Below are positions 1 through 9,334 of a stretch of DNA of 64,000 bases, one piece after another; the first letter of the stretch is position 1, and each line of letters starts with the position of its first letter. The notes below the pieces were generated by a model. It did not search any database, had not been told where the DNA came from, and saw only the letters and a program-made list of their open reading frames with translations. The position numbers and the translations under genes are program-made. Location of the stretch: contig NZ_LMFJ01000002.1 of NCBI RefSeq assembly GCF_001426755.1, positions 83,928 to 147,927 on the forward strand. Direction: 5' to 3'. Source of the DNA: Aeromicrobium sp. Root495. Its GTDB lineage: Bacteria > Actinomycetota > Actinomycetes > Propionibacteriales > Nocardioidaceae.

Positions 1-2
1 CC

Positions 3-1652
3 ACGGAGCAGCTCGGACGCACCGGCGTCTTCCTCGGCCAGCACCTCTACACGTCCCGTCCGGGCGTGGCCGTGCAGATCAACGCCTTCAACTTCCCCGT
101 GTGGGGCATGCTCGAGAAGCTGGCCCCCGCGTTCCTCGCCGGGCTCCCCACCATCGTGAAGCCCGCCAGCCAGACGGCCTACCTCACCGAGGCCGTCGTG
201 CGCCGCATCGTCGATTCCGGGATCTTGCCCGAGGGTTCGCTCCAGCTGCTGTCCGGCAGCCCCGCCGGCCTGCTCGACCAGCTCGGCGCCCAGGACTCCG
301 TGGCCTTCACCGGCTCCGCCGCCACCGGCGCCAGCCTGCGCCAGCACCCCTCGGTGCTGCACGGCGGCGTCCAGCTCGGGATCGAGGCCGACTCGCTCAA
401 CTGCTCGATCCTGGGCCCCGACGTCTCGACCGACGACCCCGAGTTCGACCTCTTCGTCAAGGGCGTCGTGGCCGAGATGACCGTCAAGGCCGGCCAGAAG
501 TGCACAGCCATCCGACGCGCCATCGTGCCGCTCGCGATCGCCGACGACGTGGTCGCCGCGATCAGCGCCCGGCTCACGAAGATCACGGTCGGCGACCCGA
601 ACGCGGACGGTGTCCGCATGGGGGCCCTCGCGAGCCTCGGTCAGCGCGACGAGGTCCGCAAGGCAGTGCAGGCACTCATCAGCTCCGCCGACGTCGTCTT
701 CGGCGACCCCGACGCCGTCGAGGTCGTCGGTGCCGACGCAGAGCGTGGCGCCTTCATGTCACCCGTCCTGCTGCGAGCCCACCCCGGCGCGAGCGAGCCC
801 CATGACATCGAGGCCTTCGGTCCTGTCAGCACCGTCCTCACCTACGAGTCGCTCGACGAGGCCATCGCCCTCGCCGCCCGCGGCCAGGGCAGCCTGGCCG
901 GGTCGCTCGTCACCCACGACCCGCAGGTGGCCCGCGACGTGACCCTTGGTCTCGCGCCGTGGCACGGACGCATCCTCGTGCTCGACCGCGACGATGCCCC
1001 CGAGTCCACCGGGCACGGCTCGCCGCTGCCCGTCCTCGTCCACGGCGGGCCCGGCCGCGCCGGTGGCGGCGAAGAGCTCGGCGGCATCCGCGGCGTCCTG
1101 CACCACATGCAGCGCACCGCGATCCAGGCCTCTCCCGACATGCTCACAGCCATCACCGGCCAGTGGACGAAGGGCGCCGTCCAGACGGTCGACGAGGTTC
1201 ACCCGTTCCGCAAGAGCCTCGCCGAGCTCCGGATCGGTGACACGATCCGCACCGCGTCGCGCACCATCACCCTCGACGACATCGGGCACTTCGCCGAGTT
1301 CACGGGTGACACGTTCTACGCCCACACCGACGAGAAGGCCGCGGAGGCGAACCCGCTCTTCGGCGGGATCGTCGCGCACGGCTACCTCGTGGTGTCGATC
1401 GCGGCCGGCCTGTTCGTCGAGCCCAACCCCGGGCCGGTGCTGGCCAACTTCGGCGTGGACCACCTTCGCTTCCTCACGCCGGTCAAGGCCGAGGACACCA
1501 TCTCGGTGACCCTCACGGTCAAGCAGATCACGCCGCGCAACAGCGCCACCTACGGCGAGGTCCGCTGGGACGCCGTCGTCACCAACGCCGAGGGGGCGCC
1601 CGTCGCCACCTACGACGTGCTCACCCTCGTCGCCAAGACGCTCGACAACTGA
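3..1652 (+). CDS. paaZ: PaaZ, bifunctional aldehyde dehydrogenase / oxepin-CoA hydrolase (5' truncated)
   Basis: In phenylacetate catabolism PaaZ opens the oxepin-CoA ring with its C-terminal MaoC-type hydratase and oxidises the resulting semialdehyde with its N-terminal aldehyde dehydrogenase, both in the cytoplasm. The frame is open to the left window edge, so the start is missing; by comparison with the roughly 680-residue family, about 130 residues are outside. The dehydrogenase part shows INAFNFPVWGM, a general-base Glu (codon 384-386, GIEADS) and the catalytic Cys (codon 501-503, AGQKCTA). From about 1200 the MaoC domain follows, with the catalytic pair Asp (1308) and His (1323) in GDTFYAH. 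Both active sites look intact. The EthD-like gene starts 13 bp downstream, so the two are probably cotranscribed. Confidence 0.95.
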   Translation, partial: TEQLGRTGVFLGQHLYTSRPGVAVQINAFNFPVWGMLEKLAPAFLAGLPTIVKPASQTAYLTEAVVRRIVDSGILPEGSLQLLSGSPAGLLDQLGAQDSVAFTGSAATGASLRQHPSVLHGGVQLGIEADSLNCSILGPDVSTDDPEFDLFVKGVVAEMTVKAGQKCTAIRRAIVPLAIADDVVAAISARLTKITVGDPNADGVRMGALASLGQRDEVRKAVQALISSADVVFGDPDAVEVVGADAERGAFMSPVLLRAHPGASEPHDIEAFGPVSTVLTYESLDEAIALAARGQGSLAGSLVTHDPQVARDVTLGLAPWHGRILVLDRDDAPESTGHGSPLPVLVHGGPGRAGGGEELGGIRGVLHHMQRTAIQASPDMLTAITGQWTKGAVQTVDEVHPFRKSLAELRIGDTIRTASRTITLDDIGHFAEFTGDTFYAHTDEKAAEANPLFGGIVAHGYLVVSIAAGLFVEPNPGPVLANFGVDHLRFLTPVKAEDTISVTLTVKQITPRNSATYGEVRWDAVVTNAEGAPVATYDVLTLVAKTLDN

Positions 1653-1665
1653 GAAGGAACGAACC

Positions 1666-1968
1666 ATGCATCGCATCACCATCCAGTACGTCACGCCGCA
1701 GGACCCTGAGGCGTTCGACCGCCAGTACCTCGACCAGCACGCTCCGCTGGTGGAGAAGCTCCCCGGCCTGCAGGCGTTCACGTGGTCCAAGCCCCGTCTC
1801 ATGGCCGGCGACGCCGACATCTATCTCGTGGCCGAGCTCGAGTTCGAGGACAAGGACGCACTCAAGACCGCCCTCACCTCGCCCGAGATGAAGACGACGG
1901 CCGAGGACGCGGCCACGCTCGGCGTGGCGATGACCATGTTCAGCGGCGAGGTCGTCACCGCCTTCTGA
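1666..1968 (+). CDS. EthD-family small protein
   Basis: This 100-residue protein has the ferredoxin-like pattern of the EthD family: a first strand (MHRITIQYVTP), a FDRQYLDQHAPLVEKLPG helix region typical of the family, and a late FSGEVV strand. EthD-like dimeric alpha/beta-barrel proteins accompany many aromatic and ether degradation clusters, but their biochemical role is mostly unproven. It follows paaZ by 13 bp with a good ribosome site (GAAGGAACG), which supports the start and cotranscription. A supporting role in phenylacetate breakdown is inferred from position only. Confidence 0.8.
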   Translation: MHRITIQYVTPQDPEAFDRQYLDQHAPLVEKLPGLQAFTWSKPRLMAGDADIYLVAELEFEDKDALKTALTSPEMKTTAEDAATLGVAMTMFSGEVVTAF

Positions 1969-1985
1969 CCGCACCGCACCGACGA

Positions 1986-2018
1986 GGGCCGGGCACCGAC
2001 GCGATCGGTGCCCGGCCC
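1986..2018. terminator. Bidirectional hairpin terminator
   Basis: A perfect 14-bp stem (GGGCCGGGCACCGA with its complement at 2005-2018) closes a 5-nt loop and is followed by TTTCGT. It lies between the stop of the rightward EthD-like gene and the stop of leftward paaK, so it probably ends both transcripts. Confidence 0.85.
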
Positions 2019-2036
2019 TTTCGTCGTCCCTGCTCG

Positions 2037-3344
<1,308 letters not shown>

Positions 3345-3441
3345 GGCTGCTCCTGCGGGACGGCGATTGCTCGTCGCCGGGCAACCGAGGGTTGGAACGG
3401 AGCGCGGCCCCTGTGCAGGGACCGCACTCCGGGCTCGAGGG

Positions 3442-4908
3442 TCAGAGAACGATCGTGACGACCTTCTCCTCGGTGTTGGCCAGGATGCCGCTCCAGCCGA
3501 GCTCGCGGCCGATGCCGCTGGCCTTCATGCCGCCCCACGGCAGGGCGGGGTCGATGGCGGCCCAGCCGTTGACCCAGACGGCACCGGCGCGCACCTTGGC
3601 GGCGACCGTGTGCGCCAGCGACACGTCCTGGGTCCAGATTGTCGCGGCGAGGCCGTACCGGGTGTCGTTGGCGATCTGGATCGCCTCCTCGACGGTGTCG
3701 AACGGGATGACAGCGCCCACAGGACCGAAGATCTCCTCGCGGGCGATCGTCGAGCTGTTGTCGACATCGGCGAAGATCGTCGGTCGGACGAAGAAGCCCG
3801 GCTGGTCCGGCGACGTGCCGCCGGCCACGAGACGTGCGCCCTCGGCCTTGCCCTTCTCGATGTAGCCGAGCACGCGCTCCTGCTGCTTGGCACTGACCAA
3901 CGCACCGAGCGTCGTGGCCTCGTCGAACGGGTCGCCGAGCACCTGGGCATCGGCGGCCTGGCCGAGCGCCTCGACGACCGTCTCGTACAGGGAGCGGTGC
4001 ACAAGGATGCGGGTGCCTGCTGCGCAGACCTCGCCCTGGTTGAAGAACAGCCCCATCGCGATCCCGTTGATGGCGGCCTCGACGTTGGCGTCCTCAAGCA
4101 CGATCTGCGGGCTCTTGCCACCGAGCTCCAGCGTCACGCGCTTGAAGGTGTCAGCGGCGGTCTTCTGGATGTGGCGGCCGATCTCGGGCGAGCCCGTGAA
4201 GCTGATCTTGTCGACGTCGGCGTGCTCGACGAGTGCCTGGCCGGCCACCGGACCCAGACCGGGGACGATGTTCACGGTGCCGGCCGGGAAACCGGCCTCC
4301 TCGATCAGGGTGCCCAGGTGGAGGATCGACAGCGGCGCGTCCTCGGCGGGCTTCACCACGAGCGTGTTTCCGGCGGCCAGGGCCGGACCGAGCTTCCAGG
4401 CCGCGATCATGAGCGGCGTGTTCCACGGAATGATGGCGCCGATGACGCCCACGGGCTCACGCACCGTGTACGAGTGCGTCGCGGCCATGCCCAGGTAGCC
4501 GGCCGTCGGGATGGTCGCGCCCTGGATCTTGTCGGCCCAGCCGGCGAAGTGGCGGAACGTGGCCACCGTGTTGGGAATGTCGAGCATGCCCGGCTGTGCC
4601 ACCGGCTTGCCGATGTCGAGTGCCTCGAGGCGCGCGATGATGGCTGCGTCCCGCTCCACGAGGTCGGCGAGCTTGTTCAGGAGAGCGCCTCGGGCCACGC
4701 CGGGGGTCGCGCCCCAGGCTCCGTCGAGGGCCGCGCGAGCGGCCCGGACCGCTCGGTCGACGTCGGCAGCACTTCCGGCCGCGACGCGCGCCAGGAGGGA
4801 GCCGTCGGCGGGGTTGAGGTCGTCGAAGGTCTCGGCCGCCTCGACCCACTCGCCGTCGATCAGGAGGTTGGTGGTCAGGTCGGCCTGGGGGATGGTCGTG
4901 GTCGTCAT
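3442..4908 (-). CDS. NAD(P)-dependent aldehyde dehydrogenase, perhaps phenylacetaldehyde dehydrogenase
   Basis: This 488-residue protein is a complete ALDH-superfamily enzyme. It has the cofactor segment WNTPLM...VVKPAED, the general base Glu261 in LELGGKSPQ and the nucleophile Cys295 in NQGEVCAAGTR. The start at 4908 is chosen because GAGGA precedes it and the family N-terminus begins there; an open frame extends further upstream but runs into the neighbouring crotonase gene. Lying between paaK and a paaG-like gene, it could oxidise phenylacetaldehyde to phenylacetate and feed PaaK. That substrate is inferred from context; betaine-aldehyde or other aldehyde substrates cannot be excluded. Confidence 0.88.
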   Translation of the reverse strand: MTTTTIPQADLTTNLLIDGEWVEAAETFDDLNPADGSLLARVAAGSAADVDRAVRAARAALDGAWGATPGVARGALLNKLADLVERDAAIIARLEALDIGKPVAQPGMLDIPNTVATFRHFAGWADKIQGATIPTAGYLGMAATHSYTVREPVGVIGAIIPWNTPLMIAAWKLGPALAAGNTLVVKPAEDAPLSILHLGTLIEEAGFPAGTVNIVPGLGPVAGQALVEHADVDKISFTGSPEIGRHIQKTAADTFKRVTLELGGKSPQIVLEDANVEAAINGIAMGLFFNQGEVCAAGTRILVHRSLYETVVEALGQAADAQVLGDPFDEATTLGALVSAKQQERVLGYIEKGKAEGARLVAGGTSPDQPGFFVRPTIFADVDNSSTIAREEIFGPVGAVIPFDTVEEAIQIANDTRYGLAATIWTQDVSLAHTVAAKVRAGAVWVNGWAAIDPALPWGGMKASGIGRELGWSGILANTEEKVVTIVL

Positions 4909-4936
4909 CGTGGTCCTCGTTCCGTCGGTCCGGCAG

Positions 4937-5734
4937 TCAGCTGCCGATGAAGGTGGGGCTCTGCTTGGCGATGAACGTCGCCACGGCGTTGCGGTGGTCG
5001 GTCGTGAGGCCCAGTCGCTTCTGCGCCTCGGACTCGGCGGCGAGCACCTCGGGCATCGACATCGACCAGGAGTCGGTGATGGCCTTCTTGACCTCGGCGT
5101 ACGCAGCCGTAGGGCCCATGGCGAGCTGAGCCGCCAGGGCGTCAGCCTTGGGGACGACGTTCGTCGGCTCGGTGACGAATCCCGTGATTCCCCACTCGAG
5201 GGCCTGCTCTGGGGAGAACGGGCGGGCCAGGAGCAGAAGCTCACGTGCCCGCGCGTCGCCGACCGCACGCTGCAGCGTCCCGGCAAGGCCCGAGTCACAG
5301 GTGAGTCCGATGCCCGTGAAGGCCGTCCCGAGCTTGGCGCCCGAGGAGAACACCCGGAGGTCGCATGCCAGCGCGAAGCCGAGACCGGCGCCAAAGCATG
5401 CGCCGTTGACCGCCGCGATGACCGGCTTGGGCATGATCATGAGCGTGCGAACGATGGGGCTGTAGTGAGCGTCGACCGTGTCGAACGCCGTCTCCGGGTT
5501 CAGGCCGATGGCCTCGCCGTGCTCCTTCAGGTCCTGCCCGACGCAGAACGACGACTCGGTGCCGGTAAGCACGACGGCTCGCACGGCGTGATCATGCGCG
5601 ACCTCGTTCAAGGCGTCGCGCAGCCCCACCTTGGTTGCATGGTCGAGGGCGTTCTTGCCCTCGGGCCGGTTGATCGTGACGGTGGCGACCGCCTTGCCGC
5701 GCTCGATCGTGACCGGGCCGTTCGCGTCTGACAT
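4937..5734 (-). CDS. Enoyl-CoA hydratase/isomerase, PaaG-like
   Basis: This 265-residue crotonase-fold protein has the CoA-binding and oxyanion-hole segments KNALDHAT and NGACFGAGLGFALACD. At the second catalytic position it reads GLTCDSGLAG, with Asp where PaaG (ring 1,2-epoxyphenylacetyl-CoA isomerase) uses Asp in GLIPDxGG; ordinary hydratases carry Glu nearby. That favours a PaaG-type isomerase over a simple hydratase, though PaaB/PaaF-type roles remain possible. It is the first gene of the leftward set with the aldehyde dehydrogenase and paaK, and a palindromic operator lies 24 bp upstream of its start. Confidence 0.85.
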   Translation of the reverse strand: MSDANGPVTIERGKAVATVTINRPEGKNALDHATKVGLRDALNEVAHDHAVRAVVLTGTESSFCVGQDLKEHGEAIGLNPETAFDTVDAHYSPIVRTLMIMPKPVIAAVNGACFGAGLGFALACDLRVFSSGAKLGTAFTGIGLTCDSGLAGTLQRAVGDARARELLLLARPFSPEQALEWGITGFVTEPTNVVPKADALAAQLAMGPTAAYAEVKKAITDSWSMSMPEVLAAESEAQKRLGLTTDHRNAVATFIAKQSPTFIGS

Positions 5735-5758
5735 GACAATCTCCGCTTCGCAGGAATC

Positions 5759-5782
5759 TTTACAGACCTTTCGGTCAGTAAA
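5759..5782. promoter_or_regulatory. Probable TetR-type (PaaR-like) operator
   Basis: Two 10-bp arms, TTTACAGACC and GGTCAGTAAA, are separated by TTTC and match as an inverted repeat at 9 of 10 positions. The site is centred about 36 bp upstream of the crotonase start, where a repressor would block the promoter. Actinobacterial paa genes are commonly controlled by the TetR-family phenylacetyl-CoA sensor PaaR; no such regulator gene lies in this window, so the assignment is inferred. Confidence 0.65.
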
Positions 5783-5838
5783 TCAGACGCGTCAGCCGTT
5801 GCCAAGACCTTTTAGCGCGAAGAGATCTCCGTGACGGG

Positions 5839-6273
5839 CTACTCGGACCTACGGGCGCGCGCGAGATCTGCTCGCAACGCGCGGACCGTGTCGAACTGCT
5901 CGGACACGTCCCGAAGCACCGCGACGGTGCCGGTGATGGAACCGCTTTCATCACAAAGCGTCGCGAGGGTGAACTCGACCGAGATCGTCGCTCCGGCCTT
6001 CGTCAGGCCCGGCACCTTAAGCAGCTGGTCACTTCCGTAACGACTCTCACCCGTGCGCATCGTCTCGTGGAATCCCTTCCAGTGCGCTGCGCGCAACCGG
6101 TCAGGAATGATGAGGTCGAGCGACCTACCCCGCGCTTCCGGAGCCGCGAATCCGAAGATCCGCTCGGCCCCGGGCCCCCAGAACGTGATGGCTCCAGCCG
6201 CGTCGGTCGCGATGATCGCATCGGCATCGGAGCGCAGCAGCGCCAGTGCGATGCGCGTCTCGTTCTCGTTCAT
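5839..6273 (-). CDS. Single PAS-domain sensor protein
   Basis: The 144-residue protein is almost entirely one PAS domain: DADAIIATDAAGAITFWGPGAERIFGF is the classic N-terminal PAS pattern, followed by GRSLDLIIPDRLR and a C-terminal strand ITGTVAVLRDVSEQF. No kinase, cyclase or DNA-binding output domain is attached, so it presumably signals by binding a partner. The PAS variety with IIPDRLRAAHWKGF is often haem- or ligand-binding, but no ligand can be assigned here. It lies beside the paa genes but is separated from them by the operator region, and it is the last gene of clearly chromosomal type before the mobile element. Confidence 0.85.
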   Translation of the reverse strand: MNENETRIALALLRSDADAIIATDAAGAITFWGPGAERIFGFAAPEARGRSLDLIIPDRLRAAHWKGFHETMRTGESRYGSDQLLKVPGLTKAGATISVEFTLATLCDESGSITGTVAVLRDVSEQFDTVRALRADLARARRSE

Positions 6274-6435
6274 GGAATCGTCCTTCTCGGTCGCGAACCC
6301 TGACGAATGTCAGGCCGGGCTGGAGCGCGGCGGTGGACGACACTACGCACAGGCCTCGCTCTCACCCTGGTCGGGGCATTTTCGCGCCGAGACGGAACGA
6401 TCTGCCTCACGAGTATTCCGACCCGCCGCGAAGCC

Positions 6436-7758
6436 TTACCGCGGTGGTGAGAGCGGCCTCGCTTCACGCCCCGTCCCCGGAACGGCTAGATCCGTGGGGT
6501 GCATCGCTTTGCCGAGCTCGGGATGGGCGGTCACGCTATCCAGCCGAGACCCATCCAGCCCAGAGGCCCGGTGCATCGCTTCCATCGACTGCCGGAAGAC
6601 GTCGTCCACCGACCCTTGCAGGTGTCCTCGAGCTTCGGGAGGGATAGCGATCGACACTCCGCGAAGCAGGTCAACGGGAGACACGGGGGATCGCATGGCC
6701 GACGACTCAGCACCCTCGAGAAGGACCCGGTTCACAGCCCTGGCGGGGGCGGTGAGCTCGCCACCGGAGACGAGCTCTCGCGCAGCAGCGGCGAGAGCGA
6801 CCGACGAAGCGAGATGGCTATTCAGCGCCGACAGCGCCTCACCCTTCCTATCGGCAGGTCCCTCAAAGACGACCAGAGAAAACGCGCGCTTGAGGCCGTG
6901 TGCCGCCTCAAGCGTTGCCCGTGGGACGGCTTCGGCGCCCCAGCTCAGGTCCCGCACCCGCTGCGCCACTCCCTCCCACGAGTCTGACAGCTGACTCAGC
7001 ACCGGATCCAGACGAGAAGCCGTATGTGGATCGACAGCTCCGTTCCGTGCAGCGGAGCCGACCGCGATCGCGAAGCCGCTCTGCACGAGCGACTCGTGAC
7101 GTGCGATGAGTGCGAGGCAGCTCGTTGACCGGTTGGTCAGCAAGGCGCGGTGCGCCTGGACGTCCCACTCGGCCACTGCCTGCGAGAGGGTCCGGATGTC
7201 AGCGCGATAATCAACGGGCCTCTGCACGACTAGGCCAACGGCCATGTTCTCCGCCGCCTCCGCACGACCCAGGGCGTCGCGGATCAGGCGGTCCTCCTGC
7301 ATGAGCTCGATTGAGGGCGGGGCATCGACCAGGGTCGCCCGAAGGTCTGCCAGATGATCGCGGCAGCACTCCACCACCGTGTGGGCGGCCGACCAAAGCA
7401 CGCCGGCCAGGTGCCGCTCCGCCTCGTTGAGCTCGTCGATGGTGTGGATCTGGCCACGCTGATGGGAGATGTCCTTCAACACCTTGATTACGGGTGTCAG
7501 CTCGGGATCGACCGCTCCTGGACCCGGCCACTGTCGATGACGCTGATTCGCGTCGTGAAGACCATCACCGACCAGCGCGATGCGCTCAACGTGACGACCA
7601 ACATCGGTCGAGGCCGGAAGCGACGAGTGAGCCGCTCTCACTGCTGCGGTGAGGAACGGCCAGCTACGCACCAGGACGGCGGCATTTCCCGTACTTCTCA
7701 TGCGAGCCTGCAGGGCGAGACGATGCGCCTGCCGGAAGGGTTCAGCCGAGGAGGCCAA
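6436..7758 (-). CDS. Unknown 440-residue element protein
   Basis: I do not recognise this protein. It is alanine- and leucine-rich, predicted largely helical, with no membrane segment, nucleotide-binding motif or repeat that I can see. The likely start is a TTG at 7758 behind GAGGGG, overlapping the end of the 120-residue gene by 17 bp; an ATG at 7701 is an alternative. The overlap suggests the two are translated together. Position at the left end of the element, away from the transfer genes, suggests an accessory or maintenance role, but no function can be named. Confidence 0.6.
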   Translation of the reverse strand: MASSAEPFRQAHRLALQARMRSTGNAAVLVRSWPFLTAAVRAAHSSLPASTDVGRHVERIALVGDGLHDANQRHRQWPGPGAVDPELTPVIKVLKDISHQRGQIHTIDELNEAERHLAGVLWSAAHTVVECCRDHLADLRATLVDAPPSIELMQEDRLIRDALGRAEAAENMAVGLVVQRPVDYRADIRTLSQAVAEWDVQAHRALLTNRSTSCLALIARHESLVQSGFAIAVGSAARNGAVDPHTASRLDPVLSQLSDSWEGVAQRVRDLSWGAEAVPRATLEAAHGLKRAFSLVVFEGPADRKGEALSALNSHLASSVALAAAARELVSGGELTAPARAVNRVLLEGAESSAMRSPVSPVDLLRGVSIAIPPEARGHLQGSVDDVFRQSMEAMHRASGLDGSRLDSVTAHPELGKAMHPTDLAVPGTGREARPLSPPR

Positions 7759-8104
7759 GGTGCTTCACCCCTCGGTGGATGTCCGCCACACGGCCTGCGA
7801 AGTCGACCTGCTTCACATCCTCGAGGTCGCAAAGGTCGATCAGGTTCTGACAGATCCTCGGGAGCTCTCCTATCGATTGGCCCAGGCTCCACGGCTCCTC
7901 CACCTCGCGCTCTCCGACCAGGCAACGGCCCAGCATGCTCGCGAGTAGAGCATCAGTCGCCAACCGCTGAGCTTGAAAGCGACCAAGGCGGTCATGCTCT
8001 TTCCTCGACTGAATCTCAGGTAACCGGTAGGCGAGCGACCAGAGCAAGCTCACTGCGCAGCCGATGGTGTCGCGGAACGCCGGCGCCGACGATGTCGTAC
8101 TCAT
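7742..8104 (-). CDS. Unknown 120-residue element protein
   Basis: A small, mainly helical protein of unknown family. It starts with ATG at 8104, preceded by GAGGAGACGT, a good ribosome site. Its last codons overlap the start of the following 440-residue gene, so the two probably form an operon. It contains three Cys residues but no CxxC-type metal motif. Nothing else can be said about function. Confidence 0.6.
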   Translation of the reverse strand: MSTTSSAPAFRDTIGCAVSLLWSLAYRLPEIQSRKEHDRLGRFQAQRLATDALLASMLGRCLVGEREVEEPWSLGQSIGELPRICQNLIDLCDLEDVKQVDFAGRVADIHRGVKHLGLLG

Positions 8105-8315
8105 ACGTCTCCTCTTTTCGTAGTCCGACCCTTCATGGATTCATCTCGCTGAGCAGAGACGCCGACCCCTCCACACCCCTGTGGAGGAAGTACGCCACAT
8201 GCCGCGACTTGTGGACACCGACTGAGAGCTCCTTTCAGCCAGCGCACTGTCGACTTGTCAGGGCCGCTCGAGGAGATTGAGGGGCCATCTCTGAGATCAA
8301 CGCCAGGGAGGAACC

Positions 8316-8582
8316 GTGCAGAACTCACCGCGAACGCCGCGCCAAGCGGCGCCGGGGCAGTCTGGTCGGTGCGCGTCGCCGAAATGGCACTGGCTTTTCC
8401 GACTGAGTTGGCGCCTACGAGCGGTAGTCGGAACAGTTGCGATTTGGCAGAGCCTCGTCCCCACCAACCACGATCCCGCAGCAGGTCGAGCTCTCGGCGT
8501 CGCCGCCCTGCTCGCGCTGACCTATCTCGCCCCCCTCATCAGAACGTTCAAACACGGAACGACCGTCGACCGATCCGAGTAG
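8316..8582 (+). CDS. Small membrane protein
   Basis: An 88-residue protein started by GTG behind a strong GGGAGGAACC ribosome site. The N-terminal third is basic (RTPRQAAPGQSGR). Two hydrophobic stretches, around residues 35-50 (LRAVVGTVAIWQSLV) and 60-74 (ALGVAALLALTYLAPLI), suggest one or two membrane passes. It is divergent from the 120-residue gene. The family is unknown; small membrane proteins of this kind are common on conjugative elements. Confidence 0.55.
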   Translation: MQNSPRTPRQAAPGQSGRCASPKWHWLFRLSWRLRAVVGTVAIWQSLVPTNHDPAAGRALGVAALLALTYLAPLIRTFKHGTTVDRSE

Positions 8583-8878
8583 ACGTTCTATTTCTGGCAG
8601 ACTCAACGCGTGCGCCAGGCTGAACGAGACAAACAATGGCCGCGACAGCGGGTGCGCCACGTTTGGGTCCAATCTCCCGAACCGCACCAGCCTCCCGATC
8701 CAGGAGTTGTCGTCGAGTGGCGCCGACAAGGCCGACAGTGGTGCTCGTGCTCGTGGTCATGGAGCGGAACCAGCGAGTCGCCGTCGTACAGCGATGGGTT
8801 GCCGCCCGGGAGCTGAGCCCCATCCGCTCTCCACCGCGTTCCGCGGATCCTTCTCGCTGGCATCTTGGCTGGCGGGAT
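8583..8878. other. Intergenic stretch, no gene seen
   Basis: About 295 bp between the small membrane protein and the stop of the leftward gene at 8879. Several open frames overlap here on both strands, but none has a ribosome site together with plausible composition. I see no clear hairpin terminator. Confidence 0.5.
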
Positions 8879-9178
8879 TCATGACAACTCCATGACCTCC
8901 GCCGACCGCATGAGCCGACGGGCCTCGGCAGCGGTCACGCCCGGAACCCAGTTCTCGACGTCGGCGATCCTCACGCCGACTTCCCGAGTCAGCTCGGTCA
9001 GGGCCTCACCGGCGACTGCCTCGTGCCGACCAACTGCAGCGTCTCGCTCCTCTAGCGCGACGGCAATCCGAACCCCGATCGCGCTCCGGCGCTTGTCCAG
9101 GATCTTCTGCTCGCTCCTGCGAAGTTTTTGCGTCTCTAGCGCCCTCTGGCGAGCGATCTGCCTGACTGACTGAGCCAC
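8879..9178 (-). CDS. Small charged protein beside the relaxase (possible relaxosome accessory)
   Basis: With the GTG at 9178 (behind GAAAGGGGAACT) the product has 99 residues. The N-terminal half is a long basic/polar helix (RQIARQRALETQKLRRSEQKI) and the C-terminal half resembles a small helical domain (TAAEARRLMRSAEVMEL). It is transcribed away from the relaxase gene across a 156-bp gap that could hold oriT. Small DNA-binding accessory proteins often sit in this position; that role is inferred only from size, charge and place. Confidence 0.6.
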   Translation of the reverse strand: MAQSVRQIARQRALETQKLRRSEQKILDKRRSAIGVRIAVALEERDAAVGRHEAVAGEALTELTREVGVRIADVENWVPGVTAAEARRLMRSAEVMELS

Positions 9179-9184
9179 AGTTCC

Positions 9185-9334
9185 CCTTTCGATCGATGAC
9201 ACGCCCGATAGGGCCCAGAACTGGACTGCAAGGACGCACCCCTCTCCGCAGCCCACCAACCAACCACCACACACCTCTTGCATTCCCGGTGGCTCCGCAC
9301 GTCTCGCTAGCGAAAGTTCCGGCCCTGACATTGC
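9185..9334. other. Candidate oriT region between divergent genes
   Basis: The gap between the small charged gene and the relaxase has a strongly C-rich, strand-asymmetric tract (CCACCAACCAACCACCACAC) and a 10-bp palindrome TCGCTAGCGA at 9304-9313. MobF origins of transfer commonly lie next to the relaxase gene. No nic sequence can be named from sequence alone. Confidence 0.35.

Noticed and set aside
6122..6131. A further ACCTACCCC copy as a regulatory site
   Set aside because: It is within the PAS coding sequence, in codons that fit the domain, so it is likely coincidental.
8415..8729. Minus-strand 104-codon frame in the gap after the small membrane protein
   Set aside because: It overlaps the better supported plus-strand gene (strong ribosome site, two hydrophobic helices), has no ribosome site and resembles no family.
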